DNA of 64,000 bases, from positions 21,999-85,998 of the forward strand of contig CALFYL010000073.1 in assembly GCA_937952135.1 (NCBI GenBank), written 5' to 3'. The DNA comes from an uncultured Planctomycetia bacterium. Its GTDB lineage: Bacteria; Planctomycetota; UBA1135; GCA-002686595. Below the pieces are notes generated by a model that ran no database searches, was not told where the DNA came from, and saw only the letters and a list, made by a program, of their open reading frames with translations. Positions 24,092-30,591 of this stretch are shown piece by piece (position 1 is the first letter of the stretch; the number at the start of each line of letters is the position of its first letter). Position numbers and translations under genes: made by a program.

Positions 24092-24502
24092 ATGGCGAGG
24101 CGCAAGTCCCCGGCGGAGATCAGCTCGGCAACCGCGCTCGAGTATCAGAAGATCGAGGCTGGCAAGGCTGTAGCCCTGGGAATTGTGGGGCTCATCGGCA
24201 AGCTCGGGTGGCCCCTCGCTGCATTTCTCAGTGTGCGCGAGCTTGCCGGACGGCAGACGGATGCGAATCTGCTTCTCGCGCTGCTGTCAGATGTCACCGG
24301 GGCCGACCGCACCGCGTTGATGCTGAGCTGGGCGGTCACAATCGTTTCGGGTGGGTTCGCCTACCATTGGCGGGCGCTGTACCTAGCCAAGATCGAACAG
24401 ATCGGCAGTCTGCGCGCGGCTTACGAGAGGTCTGTGGATCCGTCTCGTTCCTCAAGTGGCCTGGCTCCGACGGGCGAAACCCCTTCCGAGGTGACACCGT
24501 GA
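24092..24502 (+). CDS. Membrane protein, first of a two-gene cassette (136 aa)
   Basis: The family is not recognised. Two hydrophobic stretches are seen (about 27-48: AVALGIVGLIGKLGWPLAAF; about 75-93: TALMLSWAVTIVSGGFAY). The C-terminus is Ser/Pro-rich. Set apart from rusA by 224 nt and a hairpin, it looks like a separate unit with the next gene, whose start overlaps its stop (GTGA). Its position between replication genes and the regulatory region is a common place for accessory prophage genes such as superinfection exclusion or defence; no direct evidence here. Confidence 0.7.
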   Translation: MARRKSPAEISSATALEYQKIEAGKAVALGIVGLIGKLGWPLAAFLSVRELAGRQTDANLLLALLSDVTGADRTALMLSWAVTIVSGGFAYHWRALYLAKIEQIGSLRAAYERSVDPSRSSSGLAPTGETPSEVTP

Positions 24503-25065
24503 GCACCGAACACGCGATCGCGAACGTCCTGATCACCACCGTCTCCGGCGCACTCCTGACGCGGCTCTACTTCCGCGAGTACAAGGAGCTGCTGACGCAC
24601 CGCATGCGCGCGAAGCTCTTCACGCTGCGCGACACCCTGTTCCAGCACGCCGTGGCCGGCAGGGTCCCGTTCAACAGTCACGCCTACGCAGAGCTGCGAG
24701 AGCGGATCAACGCATCCATCCGGGTGGCCGAGCAGATCAACCTGATCGAGGTTTCGGTCGTGCACGAACTCTCAACCCGCCGGCCGGACATGCAGGCGGC
24801 CAACACGGCCTTTCACCAGCGTTGGGCGGAGGCGCTTGAGCTTCTAGACGCACCTGCGAAGGACGTCGTGGTGGGACTGAAGCGCCAGCACGACGAGATC
24901 CTTGTTCGCAAGCTGGTGTTCTCCTCGCTCGGCGCGGCGACACTCGCGGTGCTGTTCGTCGCCGTCCGCGAGCTCGTGATTCGCACCCCGAGGCAGATTG
25001 CCCAAATGCGGCGCCCGGACCTCGAGTTCTGGGCCACCCGGCTACCTCACCAGACCGCGACCTAG
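24499..25065 (+). CDS. Membrane protein, second of a two-gene cassette (188 aa)
   Basis: An N-terminal hydrophobic helix (about 5-23), a long charged, mostly helical middle (about 30-135, REYKELLTHRMRAKLFTLRD, RINASIRVAEQINLIEVSVV), and a second hydrophobic segment near 143-162 (SSLGAATLAVLFVAVRELV). The topology would place the ~110-residue middle on one side of the membrane as a sensor or effector. The family is unknown. It is translationally coupled to the 136-aa gene. Confidence 0.7.
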   Translation: MSTEHAIANVLITTVSGALLTRLYFREYKELLTHRMRAKLFTLRDTLFQHAVAGRVPFNSHAYAELRERINASIRVAEQINLIEVSVVHELSTRRPDMQAANTAFHQRWAEALELLDAPAKDVVVGLKRQHDEILVRKLVFSSLGAATLAVLFVAVRELVIRTPRQIAQMRRPDLEFWATRLPHQTAT

Positions 25066-25428
25066 GGTCCGACTTCGACTCTGTCGGCCGCGCTGGCCGC
25101 CTGCCGTGGCGCGCCTTGCACGATCGCGCCTCCGCTGGGCGTCCGCGTCCTGGCGGGGCTCGGCGCGATCCTGCGCGCTCCTGAGAGGCCGCGCGGGCGT
25201 AGACCGGTTTTCGCTTCAGATTCGAGGCGCCCCGGCCGGTGCACAACCCGTGGACAACGTGTCTAGCGCGTCGAGTTCGTGCGGAGATCGCGTCGCGAAG
25301 TTGCCAGGGTAATAGAACAGGGTTGAACAACTGAACGAGAGATGTGTTCAGAGAGCGGGCCCCGCTCCCCTTGAACCTCCAGCGCTCGAGCTGGTTGGAG
25401 CCCGCGCGCTCTGGCAGGCTGAGCGTCC
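25066..25428. other. 363-base stretch without a recognised gene
   Basis: No coding region convinces in either strand. It holds the dyad at 25331-25351 and some AT-richer sequence (TAATAG, 25303-25308) in otherwise GC-rich DNA, so it is probably the control region of the gene at 25429. Confidence 0.4.
25331..25351. promoter_or_regulatory. Dyad CTGAAC-N9-GTTCAG
   Basis: Two perfect six-base arms lie 78 nt upstream of the next gene, with another TTGAAC half at 25323. The GTTCAG half resembles the right half of the LexA box described for Myxococcus, but the left half fits poorly. A distinct regulator is equally possible. Confidence 0.35.
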
Positions 25429-25794
25429 ATGACGGCAGCGCAGCACGGTGGCTCACCTTCCACGCCCCCGCACGCCTCACACCTCGTCTCGGTCACGCAC
25501 CTGCGCACGGGGGAGGTCCGAGCCGAGCTCCGGCTCTTGCCGCGCTCGAGCGCGCTCGCGGGCTCGCGGCGCTCTCGCTTCTCGCTCACACCCCAGGAGC
25601 TGCACGACGGCGTGCGCGCGCTGGGAGTCCTCCTGCGCGCGCGTCTCTACCCTCTGATGCCCGAGGCGCGCTCTCACCTGCAGCCAGAGGCTTCAGAGGG
25701 GCGGAAAGCCGCGGAGGCGGCCGAGCCGCGGCCCTGTGACTTCCCGCTGCTCGACGAGCTCGACGACTTCGACCCCGACGAGGACCTCGACTAG
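25429..25794 (+). CDS. Unknown protein with acidic C-terminus (121 aa)
   Basis: No family recognised. The N-terminal half is basic with beta-like and helical parts (SVTHLRTGEVRAELRLLPRS, TPQELHDGVRALGVLLRARL); the last 20 residues are strongly acidic (LLDELDDFDPDEDLD). It is a single gene at the end of the first rightward region, converging on the fibre cassette. It could mimic DNA or bind a protein partner, but nothing shows this. Confidence 0.55.
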   Translation: MTAAQHGGSPSTPPHASHLVSVTHLRTGEVRAELRLLPRSSALAGSRRSRFSLTPQELHDGVRALGVLLRARLYPLMPEARSHLQPEASEGRKAAEAAEPRPCDFPLLDELDDFDPDEDLD

Positions 25795-25964
25795 CCAGGC
25801 TCAGGTCGAGCCGGCTCGAGCGCGCGCGGCAGGCGGTTGGGTAACGAGAGCGGCCGCCGCGGGCTGTTACCCCCGCGACGGCCGCGCTTCTCCTCTGCCC
25901 ATCATGCTCTCGTCACGTCGCGCCGGCATGCGCTCCGGCACGCGCGCATCGTAGGCGCGCGCCG

Positions 25965-25982
25965 TGTCCACGCCAAGCGACA
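25965..25982 (+). promoter_or_regulatory. Dispersed operator-like site, perfect CA-type match
   Basis: TGTCCACGCCAAGCGACA lies in the gap between two convergent genes, 8 nt from the stop of the fibre-module gene at 25990. No gene starts here, so classic promoter repression is unlikely; this is one of the sites that argue for a transcription-blocking (stoperator-like) role. Confidence 0.8.
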
Positions 25983-25989
25983 CGCGGCG

Positions 25990-26298
25990 CTAGAGCAGCG
26001 GGTCGACGCGGAACGCGCCGCGGTGCGTGTGGCGGGGCGCACCGTCCTTCATCCAATGGCCCTGGTACTCCCACTTGCCCGCCTCGTTCAGGTCGCCCGC
26101 CTGTGTGACGTACTGCAACATTCCGTCGCCTCCACCCGACGTAAGCGACGCTTGTTTGAGTTGTGTAGGACCTGACGGGCCTCGGATGCTCATCTCCAGG
26201 CTGGTTGAGGTGGAGAGGTCTTCGGGGGTTCCGTCGCTCCGCACGGCGCGAATGATCAGAGCCACACCGGTCTGTCCGAGCGGGATTGCTTGGGTCAT
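25990..26298 (-). CDS. Fibre/baseplate accessory module, BppU N-terminus-like (102 aa)
   Basis: A single beta-sandwich-like module: IPLGQTGVALIIRAVRSDGT, then LSTSTSLEMSIRGPSG, DGMLQYVTQAGDLNEAGKW and a closing GAFRVDP. The pattern resembles the immunoglobulin-like domain at the N-terminus of BppU-type baseplate proteins, which anchors receptor-binding parts. The ATG overlaps the stop of the 861-aa fibre gene (ATGA), so the two are made together. Confidence 0.55.
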   Translation of the reverse strand: MTQAIPLGQTGVALIIRAVRSDGTPEDLSTSTSLEMSIRGPSGPTQLKQASLTSGGGDGMLQYVTQAGDLNEAGKWEYQGHWMKDGAPRHTHRGAFRVDPLL

Positions 26299-28880
26299 GG
26301 ATCGATCTCCAGAGTCTGTTGGACCGCGGAGGGCGCGGTCAGGGTCCGCGCTGTTGCGGAGTAGGCCAGCAGGCGCTGGCGGTGGATGGAGGGCGCAGTC
26401 AGGTCGCTGCGCACCTCGTGGTCGAACATTCGTGCACGGCGCGAGACGGCGGACGGTGCGACAAGCGTCGTGATCAGCGACAGCGCGGCCGACACCCCGT
26501 CGATCGTGCCGTCCGGCGCGCTGAACGCCGCGGCGATGGGGGCCGAGCCGAGGTCGCGCGAGAGCTCGCCCGGCGGAGCGAAGAACGCCGCCGCCGCGGG
26601 CTCGCCGCCGAAGATGAACCCTGCTTCGACTGCGCCGTCGGGTGCGGCGAACGCCGCGGCCGCGGGCGCGCCGTCGAGCGAGGCCTCGATCGAGCCGGCA
26701 GGCGCGCTCAGAGCAAGCACGAGCGGAGCTGCGGCGACGCGGATCTCGACCTCGACCGCGCCGGCGGGCGCAGCGAGAGCGGCCGTCGCGGGCTCCAGGT
26801 CCAGCGTGCGCTCGAAGCTCAGGGTGCCGCGCGGGACCGCGAAGGTGCTCGCGAGCGTGGCGGCATCGAGCTCGCGCGACGCCTGCCCAGCCGGCGCGGC
26901 GAACGATGCGAGCGCCGGCTCGAGGTCCACGGTGCGCTCGAGGCTCACGCTGCCGGCGGGCGCGAGGAGCGCGGCCGCGATGCTCGGCCCGTCCACGCTG
27001 AACAAGAGCGAGCCGTCCGGCGTCGCGAACAGCAGCGAGTAGCGGTCGGCGTCGAGCTCGCGCGAGGCCTGGCCCGTGGGCGCGTCGAACGAGGCGACGA
27101 TCGCAGAGCCGTCGAGACTCTTCCCGATCACCGTGGACCCCGCGGGCGCGCGGAACGACAGCGCCATGCGCGCGAGCTGCACCGTGCGTGGCGCGTCCAC
27201 CGTTCCGTCCATCGCGGCGAAGGGCGCGACGATGCTCGAGCCGTCGAGCGCGAGCGGCGCCGTCACCGAACCGTCGGGCGCGACCAGCGCGGCAGAGAGC
27301 ACCTCACCGAAGACGTTGAGACCGCCGCCGAACACGACTTCGCCCGGCGGCGCTTCGAAGAGCTCGAGCGCCGGCGCGCCGAACAGCGAGCCCGCGAGCG
27401 GCTGGGGCCACGGCGGGTAGTTCGCATTGACGTTCGTCAGCGCGTTGATCCCCGCGGCCGACAGCCGGCTCCCCGAGCCCGTGCCGTAGGGCGGGCCCGC
27501 GTTGGGGTTGTTCGGGTCGGCGTAGTCGCCGTAGCTCGTGCCGTTGAACCCCGGGTGCGAGCTCACCGGCGAGGGAAGCGGCGGCGAGAGGAAACGCACC
27601 TCGCCGTTGTCGAGCGGTCCGCCGAGGTTGCCGCCCGAGCTCCAGGCCCAGAGACCGAACACCGGCCGGCTCGCTGTGACGTCGAACAGCCCGAGCTCGA
27701 CGAGCTCGACGCCGCTGATCGCGATCGGGTACGTGGGATTCGGCCACGGCGCGTCGACCGTGCCCACGAAGTTCTCCAGGCGGAAGCGCTTGGTCGTGAA
27801 CGCAGTGCCGGCGAGCGGGAAGGGCGCGTAGTCGAACGTCCCCACGGTCGTGTGGATGCCCTGACCCGCCACGCTCCACAGCACGATCATGCCGGAGCGG
27901 CACTGATCCGCGCGGCAGTCGCGCATGATCACTTCGCCGAGGAAGCCGGCAATCGTGAACGCCGCGCCGCCGTTGCCGCCGGCCTTCGTCGCGACGCAGT
28001 TCTCGATCAGCACCGTGCCGAAGCCCGGCGGCCCGCCTGCGGCGTCCGTGTTGACCTGGCTGCGACCCACGATCTGGATGAAGGTCCGCCCCAGTCGCGC
28101 GCTTCCCAGTCCTGCGTTCGAGGTGTTGTAGCAGTCGATCGCACGGAAGCCGCCCTGGGGCGCGTCGACGTAGATCGAGTGCTCGTTTGCAGTGGGGAAG
28201 CGGCAGCGCTGGAAGTCCCAGCGCGCGTACGCGCCGCGCAGCGCGCTCTTGGTGTCGTCGCCGCCCCCGTAGGTGCCGGCGCCGATGAACTGCACGTCCC
28301 AGAACTCGAACAGACCGTGCCGCTCCGCGTCGCCGATGGGCGTGTCCCAGATGTAGAGCCCGCCCTCGTAGTGCAGCTCGAGCTGCTCGAAGCGCATCGA
28401 GACCGGGCCGTGCGCGAAGGTGACGCCGGAGTTGTTGCGCACGTAGCCCGAGACCTTGAAGCCGCGGACCTTCGCCGGCGCGCTCGGGATCTGACTGCGG
28501 ATCGTCAGGTCGCGGATCTGCTGGAAGGGGCCCGTCGCCGGCCCCCAGTACGCGCAGTAAATCTTGCCGACGTCGGTGCCTCCGACGCTCACGCCGGCGA
28601 GGTCACTGCCGGGCCCGATCTCGATGATCTGGTTCGGAGCCGCGCGTCGAATCGCGTCGGCGAGCGCGCGGTCGTCGAGGGGGAGGTTGTAGCGCGTGTC
28701 GCGGTCGAAGATCACCCCGTCGAGCAAGCGCACGATCCGGTACGTGTTCGGCTGCGCCGGGTAGGCAGGGTTCAGCTCGACCCGCCAGGTGGCGGGCTCG
28801 CTGTACGTGTCGCCTCGCAGCACGCTGCCGGCGGGCGCCGCGAACGCGAGGCCGACGGGGCTGCCGTCGACCGTCGTCAT
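26295..28880 (-). CDS. Large repetitive fibre/adhesin with beta-helix domain (861 aa)
   Basis: Residues ~85-440 look like a right-handed parallel beta-helix (pectate-lyase type): repeated turns such as VRGFKVSGYVRNNSGVTF, FEFWDVQFIGAGTYGG and TVLIENCVATKAGGNG. From about 490 to the end, some 17 degenerate repeats of 20-23 residues carry the core A-x-F-x-A-P-x-G-x-V (for example ASFAAPAGQASREL, AAAFAAPDGAVEAGF); one more occurs at residues 5-20. Together this resembles a receptor-binding or polysaccharide-degrading tailspike with a repetitive shaft. It lies far from the other tail genes, behind the repressor gene, with its own probable operator-overlapped promoter. Confidence 0.75.
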   Translation of the reverse strand: MTTVDGSPVGLAFAAPAGSVLRGDTYSEPATWRVELNPAYPAQPNTYRIVRLLDGVIFDRDTRYNLPLDDRALADAIRRAAPNQIIEIGPGSDLAGVSVGGTDVGKIYCAYWGPATGPFQQIRDLTIRSQIPSAPAKVRGFKVSGYVRNNSGVTFAHGPVSMRFEQLELHYEGGLYIWDTPIGDAERHGLFEFWDVQFIGAGTYGGGDDTKSALRGAYARWDFQRCRFPTANEHSIYVDAPQGGFRAIDCYNTSNAGLGSARLGRTFIQIVGRSQVNTDAAGGPPGFGTVLIENCVATKAGGNGGAAFTIAGFLGEVIMRDCRADQCRSGMIVLWSVAGQGIHTTVGTFDYAPFPLAGTAFTTKRFRLENFVGTVDAPWPNPTYPIAISGVELVELGLFDVTASRPVFGLWAWSSGGNLGGPLDNGEVRFLSPPLPSPVSSHPGFNGTSYGDYADPNNPNAGPPYGTGSGSRLSAAGINALTNVNANYPPWPQPLAGSLFGAPALELFEAPPGEVVFGGGLNVFGEVLSAALVAPDGSVTAPLALDGSSIVAPFAAMDGTVDAPRTVQLARMALSFRAPAGSTVIGKSLDGSAIVASFDAPTGQASRELDADRYSLLFATPDGSLLFSVDGPSIAAALLAPAGSVSLERTVDLEPALASFAAPAGQASRELDAATLASTFAVPRGTLSFERTLDLEPATAALAAPAGAVEVEIRVAAAPLVLALSAPAGSIEASLDGAPAAAAFAAPDGAVEAGFIFGGEPAAAAFFAPPGELSRDLGSAPIAAAFSAPDGTIDGVSAALSLITTLVAPSAVSRRARMFDHEVRSDLTAPSIHRQRLLAYSATARTLTAPSAVQQTLEIDP

Positions 28881-28886
28881 CGTGCG

Positions 28887-29330
28887 TCAGCCGAGCTGGA
28901 CCAAGCCTGCGGCGTTGGGGCGCAGCGTGACGTCGCTGCCGGTCCCGTTGAACGGGAAGCCGCTGTCCCACCACGCGAGCGGGATGCGCTGCGCGTCGCT
29001 CGCGCCCGTCTCGATGTAGAACACCGCGCCGATCGCCTCGTTCGGCGCGCTCAGCCCGCCGAGGCCAGCGAAGGTCACGTTGCCGGCGACGAGCTCGACG
29101 CGGTTAGCGACCGCGTTCTCGAACACGGACCGGCCACCGACCGTCTGGTCGGCGTAGCCGCTGCCGTTGTAGGTGTTCATCGTCGAGAACTCGGCCAACG
29201 TGTTCGCGTTGCGCTCCGAGCCGGCGGTGCTGCCCGTGCGCACCAGGCGCACCTTCACGGTTGCGCTCGCCCAGTTGATTCCACTCTCAGCGGCGAGGCG
29301 CTTGGCCTCGTTGTAGACGAAGTTCGCCAT
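28887..29330 (-). CDS. Fibre-cassette structural protein, paralogue of 37003-37452 (147 aa)
   Basis: The N-terminus reads MANFVYNEAKRLAAESGINW and the middle STMNTYNGSGYADQTVGGRS, RVELVAGNVTFAGLGG. The protein at 37003-37452 has the same order of motifs (DEFDGAGYARQTL, EVRLDAADVSFGALS), so the two are related; both sit at the downstream or upstream end of fibre genes. Function unknown, probably virion-associated. The ATG is at 29330 with GGGAG 10 nt upstream. First gene of the fibre cassette, transcribed from the promoter candidate at 29356-29385. Confidence 0.7.
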   Translation of the reverse strand: MANFVYNEAKRLAAESGINWASATVKVRLVRTGSTAGSERNANTLAEFSTMNTYNGSGYADQTVGGRSVFENAVANRVELVAGNVTFAGLGGLSAPNEAIGAVFYIETGASDAQRIPLAWWDSGFPFNGTGSDVTLRPNAAGLVQLG

Positions 29331-29355
29331 GTCGTCGGTGCTCCCTGTGCGGGAG

Positions 29356-29385
29356 AACCTACGCCACGGCGCGCCCGTATGTCCA
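29356..29385 (-). promoter_or_regulatory. Promoter candidate for the fibre cassette
   Basis: On the minus strand TGGACA (29385-29380, five of six consensus bases), an 18-nt spacer and TAGGTT (29361-29356) precede the ATG at 29330. The -35 is the left end of the operator-like site at 29380-29397, so bound repressor would exclude RNA polymerase. Confidence 0.5.
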
Positions 29386-29397
29386 CGCCAAGCTACT
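29380..29397 (+). promoter_or_regulatory. Dispersed operator-like site at the fibre cassette promoter
   Basis: TGTCCACGCCAAGCTACT matches 16/18. It overlaps both the repressor stop codon and the -35 of the fibre promoter candidate, so it would uncouple the fibre genes from repressor transcription in the lysogen. Confidence 0.75.
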
Positions 29398-29812
29398 TCG
29401 CCTTGGGCCGTGCTTTGCGGCCCGTCCGGCGCTGCGCCGTCTCGATCGCCTGCGCCACCGACAGCGTGCCCGTGGCAACGCGAGGCTTCGGCGTGTGGTC
29501 GTCGGTCAGCCCGCAGAGCCAGTCGGTGCTGACGTCGTAGGCGATTGCCAGGCGCACGAGCGTCGCGACGCTCAGGCCGGACGCTGCGGTGCCTCGACCT
29601 CCCGCGGCCTGGCCGCTCTCGATGCGGTAGATGTTCTGCCGGGGCAGGCCCGTCTTCTCCTGGACCTCGAGCACGCTCATGTGGAGCTGCTCGCGCCGCT
29701 TGCGCGCGCGTTGGCCGAGTCCGTCGACGTTCCACAGCCGCGGACCCCGCGCCGCGGCGGTCTTCGAGGCCTTCGAAGTGGGGGAGGACGCTGTCGCTTG
29801 GCGGTTCTTCAT
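29393..29812 (-). CDS. CI-like HTH repressor candidate (139 aa)
   Basis: A basic, low-complexity N-terminus (1-30) precedes an XRE helix-turn-helix at ~33-104: LGQRARKRREQLHMSVLEVQ, EKTGLPRQNIYRIESGQ, and ATLVRLAIAYDVSTDWLCGL. The YDVSTDWLCGL end is typical of phage repressors. There is no S24 (LexA-type) peptidase domain, so RecA-triggered self-cleavage is not expected. The start ATG at 29812 lies at the edge of one operator-like site, with another in the divergent region and a third at its stop. It is the best candidate for the protein that binds the dispersed sites, though Cro and ParB-like proteins cannot be excluded. Confidence 0.8.
   Translation of the reverse strand: MKNRQATASSPTSKASKTAAARGPRLWNVDGLGQRARKRREQLHMSVLEVQEKTGLPRQNIYRIESGQAAGGRGTAASGLSVATLVRLAIAYDVSTDWLCGLTDDHTPKPRVATGTLSVAQAIETAQRRTGRKARPKAK
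29792..29809 (-). promoter_or_regulatory. Dispersed operator-like site over the repressor start
   Basis: On the minus strand AAGAACCGCCAAGCGACA matches 14/18: the right half is perfect, the left four bases are off. It begins directly after the repressor ATG and could give autoregulation. Location raises confidence; sequence alone is marginal. Confidence 0.5.
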
Positions 29813-29912
29813 GCCGCCACAAGTACCACGGCTGCGCGAGCTTGGGTAGATCTGCGGAAGTTCCGTGCGCTTTCGGTCGCTTGGCGGTGACAGGCGAGCT
29901 ACAACTCCGCCC
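29813..29912. promoter_or_regulatory. Divergent control region between CI-like and Cro-side genes
   Basis: This 100-nt gap separates the leftward repressor from the rightward early operon and is the likely immunity switch. Rightward: operator 29875-29892, -10-like TACAAC (29900-29905) and ATG at 29913 only 7 nt later. Leftward: no clear promoter; TACTTG lies 12 nt before the repressor ATG. Confidence 0.6.
29875..29892 (-). promoter_or_regulatory. Dispersed operator-like site in the divergent immunity region
   Basis: On the minus strand TGTCACCGCCAAGCGACC, 17/18. It ends 7 nt before the -10-like TACAAC of the rightward early operon, the geometry expected for repression. Confidence 0.8.
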
Positions 29913-30047
29913 ATGGACACCATCGCTGTCGCGGCCCGCGCGCTGCTCCTCCTGCGCACGCTGATCCGCGTGATCACCTGGCCCGCCCGCGAGCTCTGGG
30001 CGTGGTCCGAGGCCTTCATGGACTGCCTCGACGGAGAGCCCCTGTGA
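29913..30047 (+). CDS. Short hydrophobic leader-gene protein (44 aa)
   Basis: The sequence MDTIAVAARALLLLRTLIRV continues with ITWPARELWAWSEAF. It is an amphipathic or single-pass membrane peptide, first gene of the rightward early operon. The start codon lies 7 nt after a -10-like hexamer, so the mRNA may be leaderless. The stop overlaps the Cro-like GTG (GTGA). Its main role may be to couple translation of the next gene. Confidence 0.55.
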   Translation: MDTIAVAARALLLLRTLIRVITWPARELWAWSEAFMDCLDGEPL

Positions 30048-30283
30048 AGCCGCCCCTTCACGCCAAGCGACTGCGGGCGCTGCTGCGTCAGGCCAACTGG
30101 CGCGACGAGCAACTCGCCGTCGAGGCCGCCGTGAGCGCGCGGACGATCTCCGACATCCGTCGAGGCTGCACGCGCTCGGTGCGGCCGGCGACTGCGCGCT
30201 GCATCGCAGCGGCGTTCAGCGCGGAGCTGAAGCGGCCCGTCACGCCCGAGTACATCGCCGGCGACCCGACCGCGGAGCACTAG
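30044..30283 (+). CDS. Cro-like HTH protein (79 aa)
   Basis: A small helix-turn-helix protein: LRALLRQANWRDEQLAVEAA, VSARTISDIRRGCTRSVRPA, TARCIAAAFSAEL. The VSARTISDIRRG recognition helix fits the XRE group. It lies opposite the CI-like gene, the classical Cro position, and is the second gene of the early rightward operon. The GTG start is set by the GTGA overlap. A 14/18 operator-like site lies inside its first codons. Confidence 0.75.
   Translation: MKPPLHAKRLRALLRQANWRDEQLAVEAAVSARTISDIRRGCTRSVRPATARCIAAAFSAELKRPVTPEYIAGDPTAEH
30055..30072 (+). promoter_or_regulatory. Weak dispersed operator-like site inside the Cro-like gene
   Basis: CCTTCACGCCAAGCGACT, 14/18; right half nearly perfect, left half poor. 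Together with 29792 and 29875 it would give three sites around the immunity switch, as in lambda, but on sequence alone it is marginal. Confidence 0.4.
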
Positions 30284-30285
30284 CC

Positions 30286-30591
30286 GTGATCCCGAGCTAC
30301 GTGGTCGACCGCTACGCGCTGCGCGCGCCGATCCGGCGCTGCCGCTACTGCCGCAAGCACGTCGTCTTCCACAGCGCGCTCGGGATGTTCGTGGTCCTCG
30401 ACGTCGCCGGCCAAGAGCCGACTTCCTCCCCAACTCACGTGCGCCTCCCTCTCCACGCGCCGCACTGCTCGGCGCGCCGGCGCACGACTCCCAAGCCTGA
30501 TCCCTCTCCCGCTCCTCTCGCAGCCCATGAAGACCGCCAAGAAGAACCGCGCGCTGCAACCGCCGGCCCCGCACAGCTCGACCTCTGGTGA
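30286..30591 (+). CDS. Small zinc-binding-type protein (101 aa)
   Basis: The N-terminal part has CRYCRKH and a later His-Cys pair (APHCSARR), suggesting one zinc site. The C-terminal half is Pro/Ala-rich and ends LDLW. The GTG start follows the Cro-like stop by 2 nt. The last 65 nt overlap the ParB-like gene if that starts at 30527. Confidence 0.55.
   Translation: MIPSYVVDRYALRAPIRRCRYCRKHVVFHSALGMFVVLDVAGQEPTSSPTHVRLPLHAPHCSARRRTTPKPDPSPAPLAAHEDRQEEPRAATAGPAQLDLW

Noticed and set aside
26286..29540. A 1084-codon + strand open frame opposite the fibre gene
   Set aside because: Antisense to the repetitive fibre; its length reflects the repeat codon pattern.
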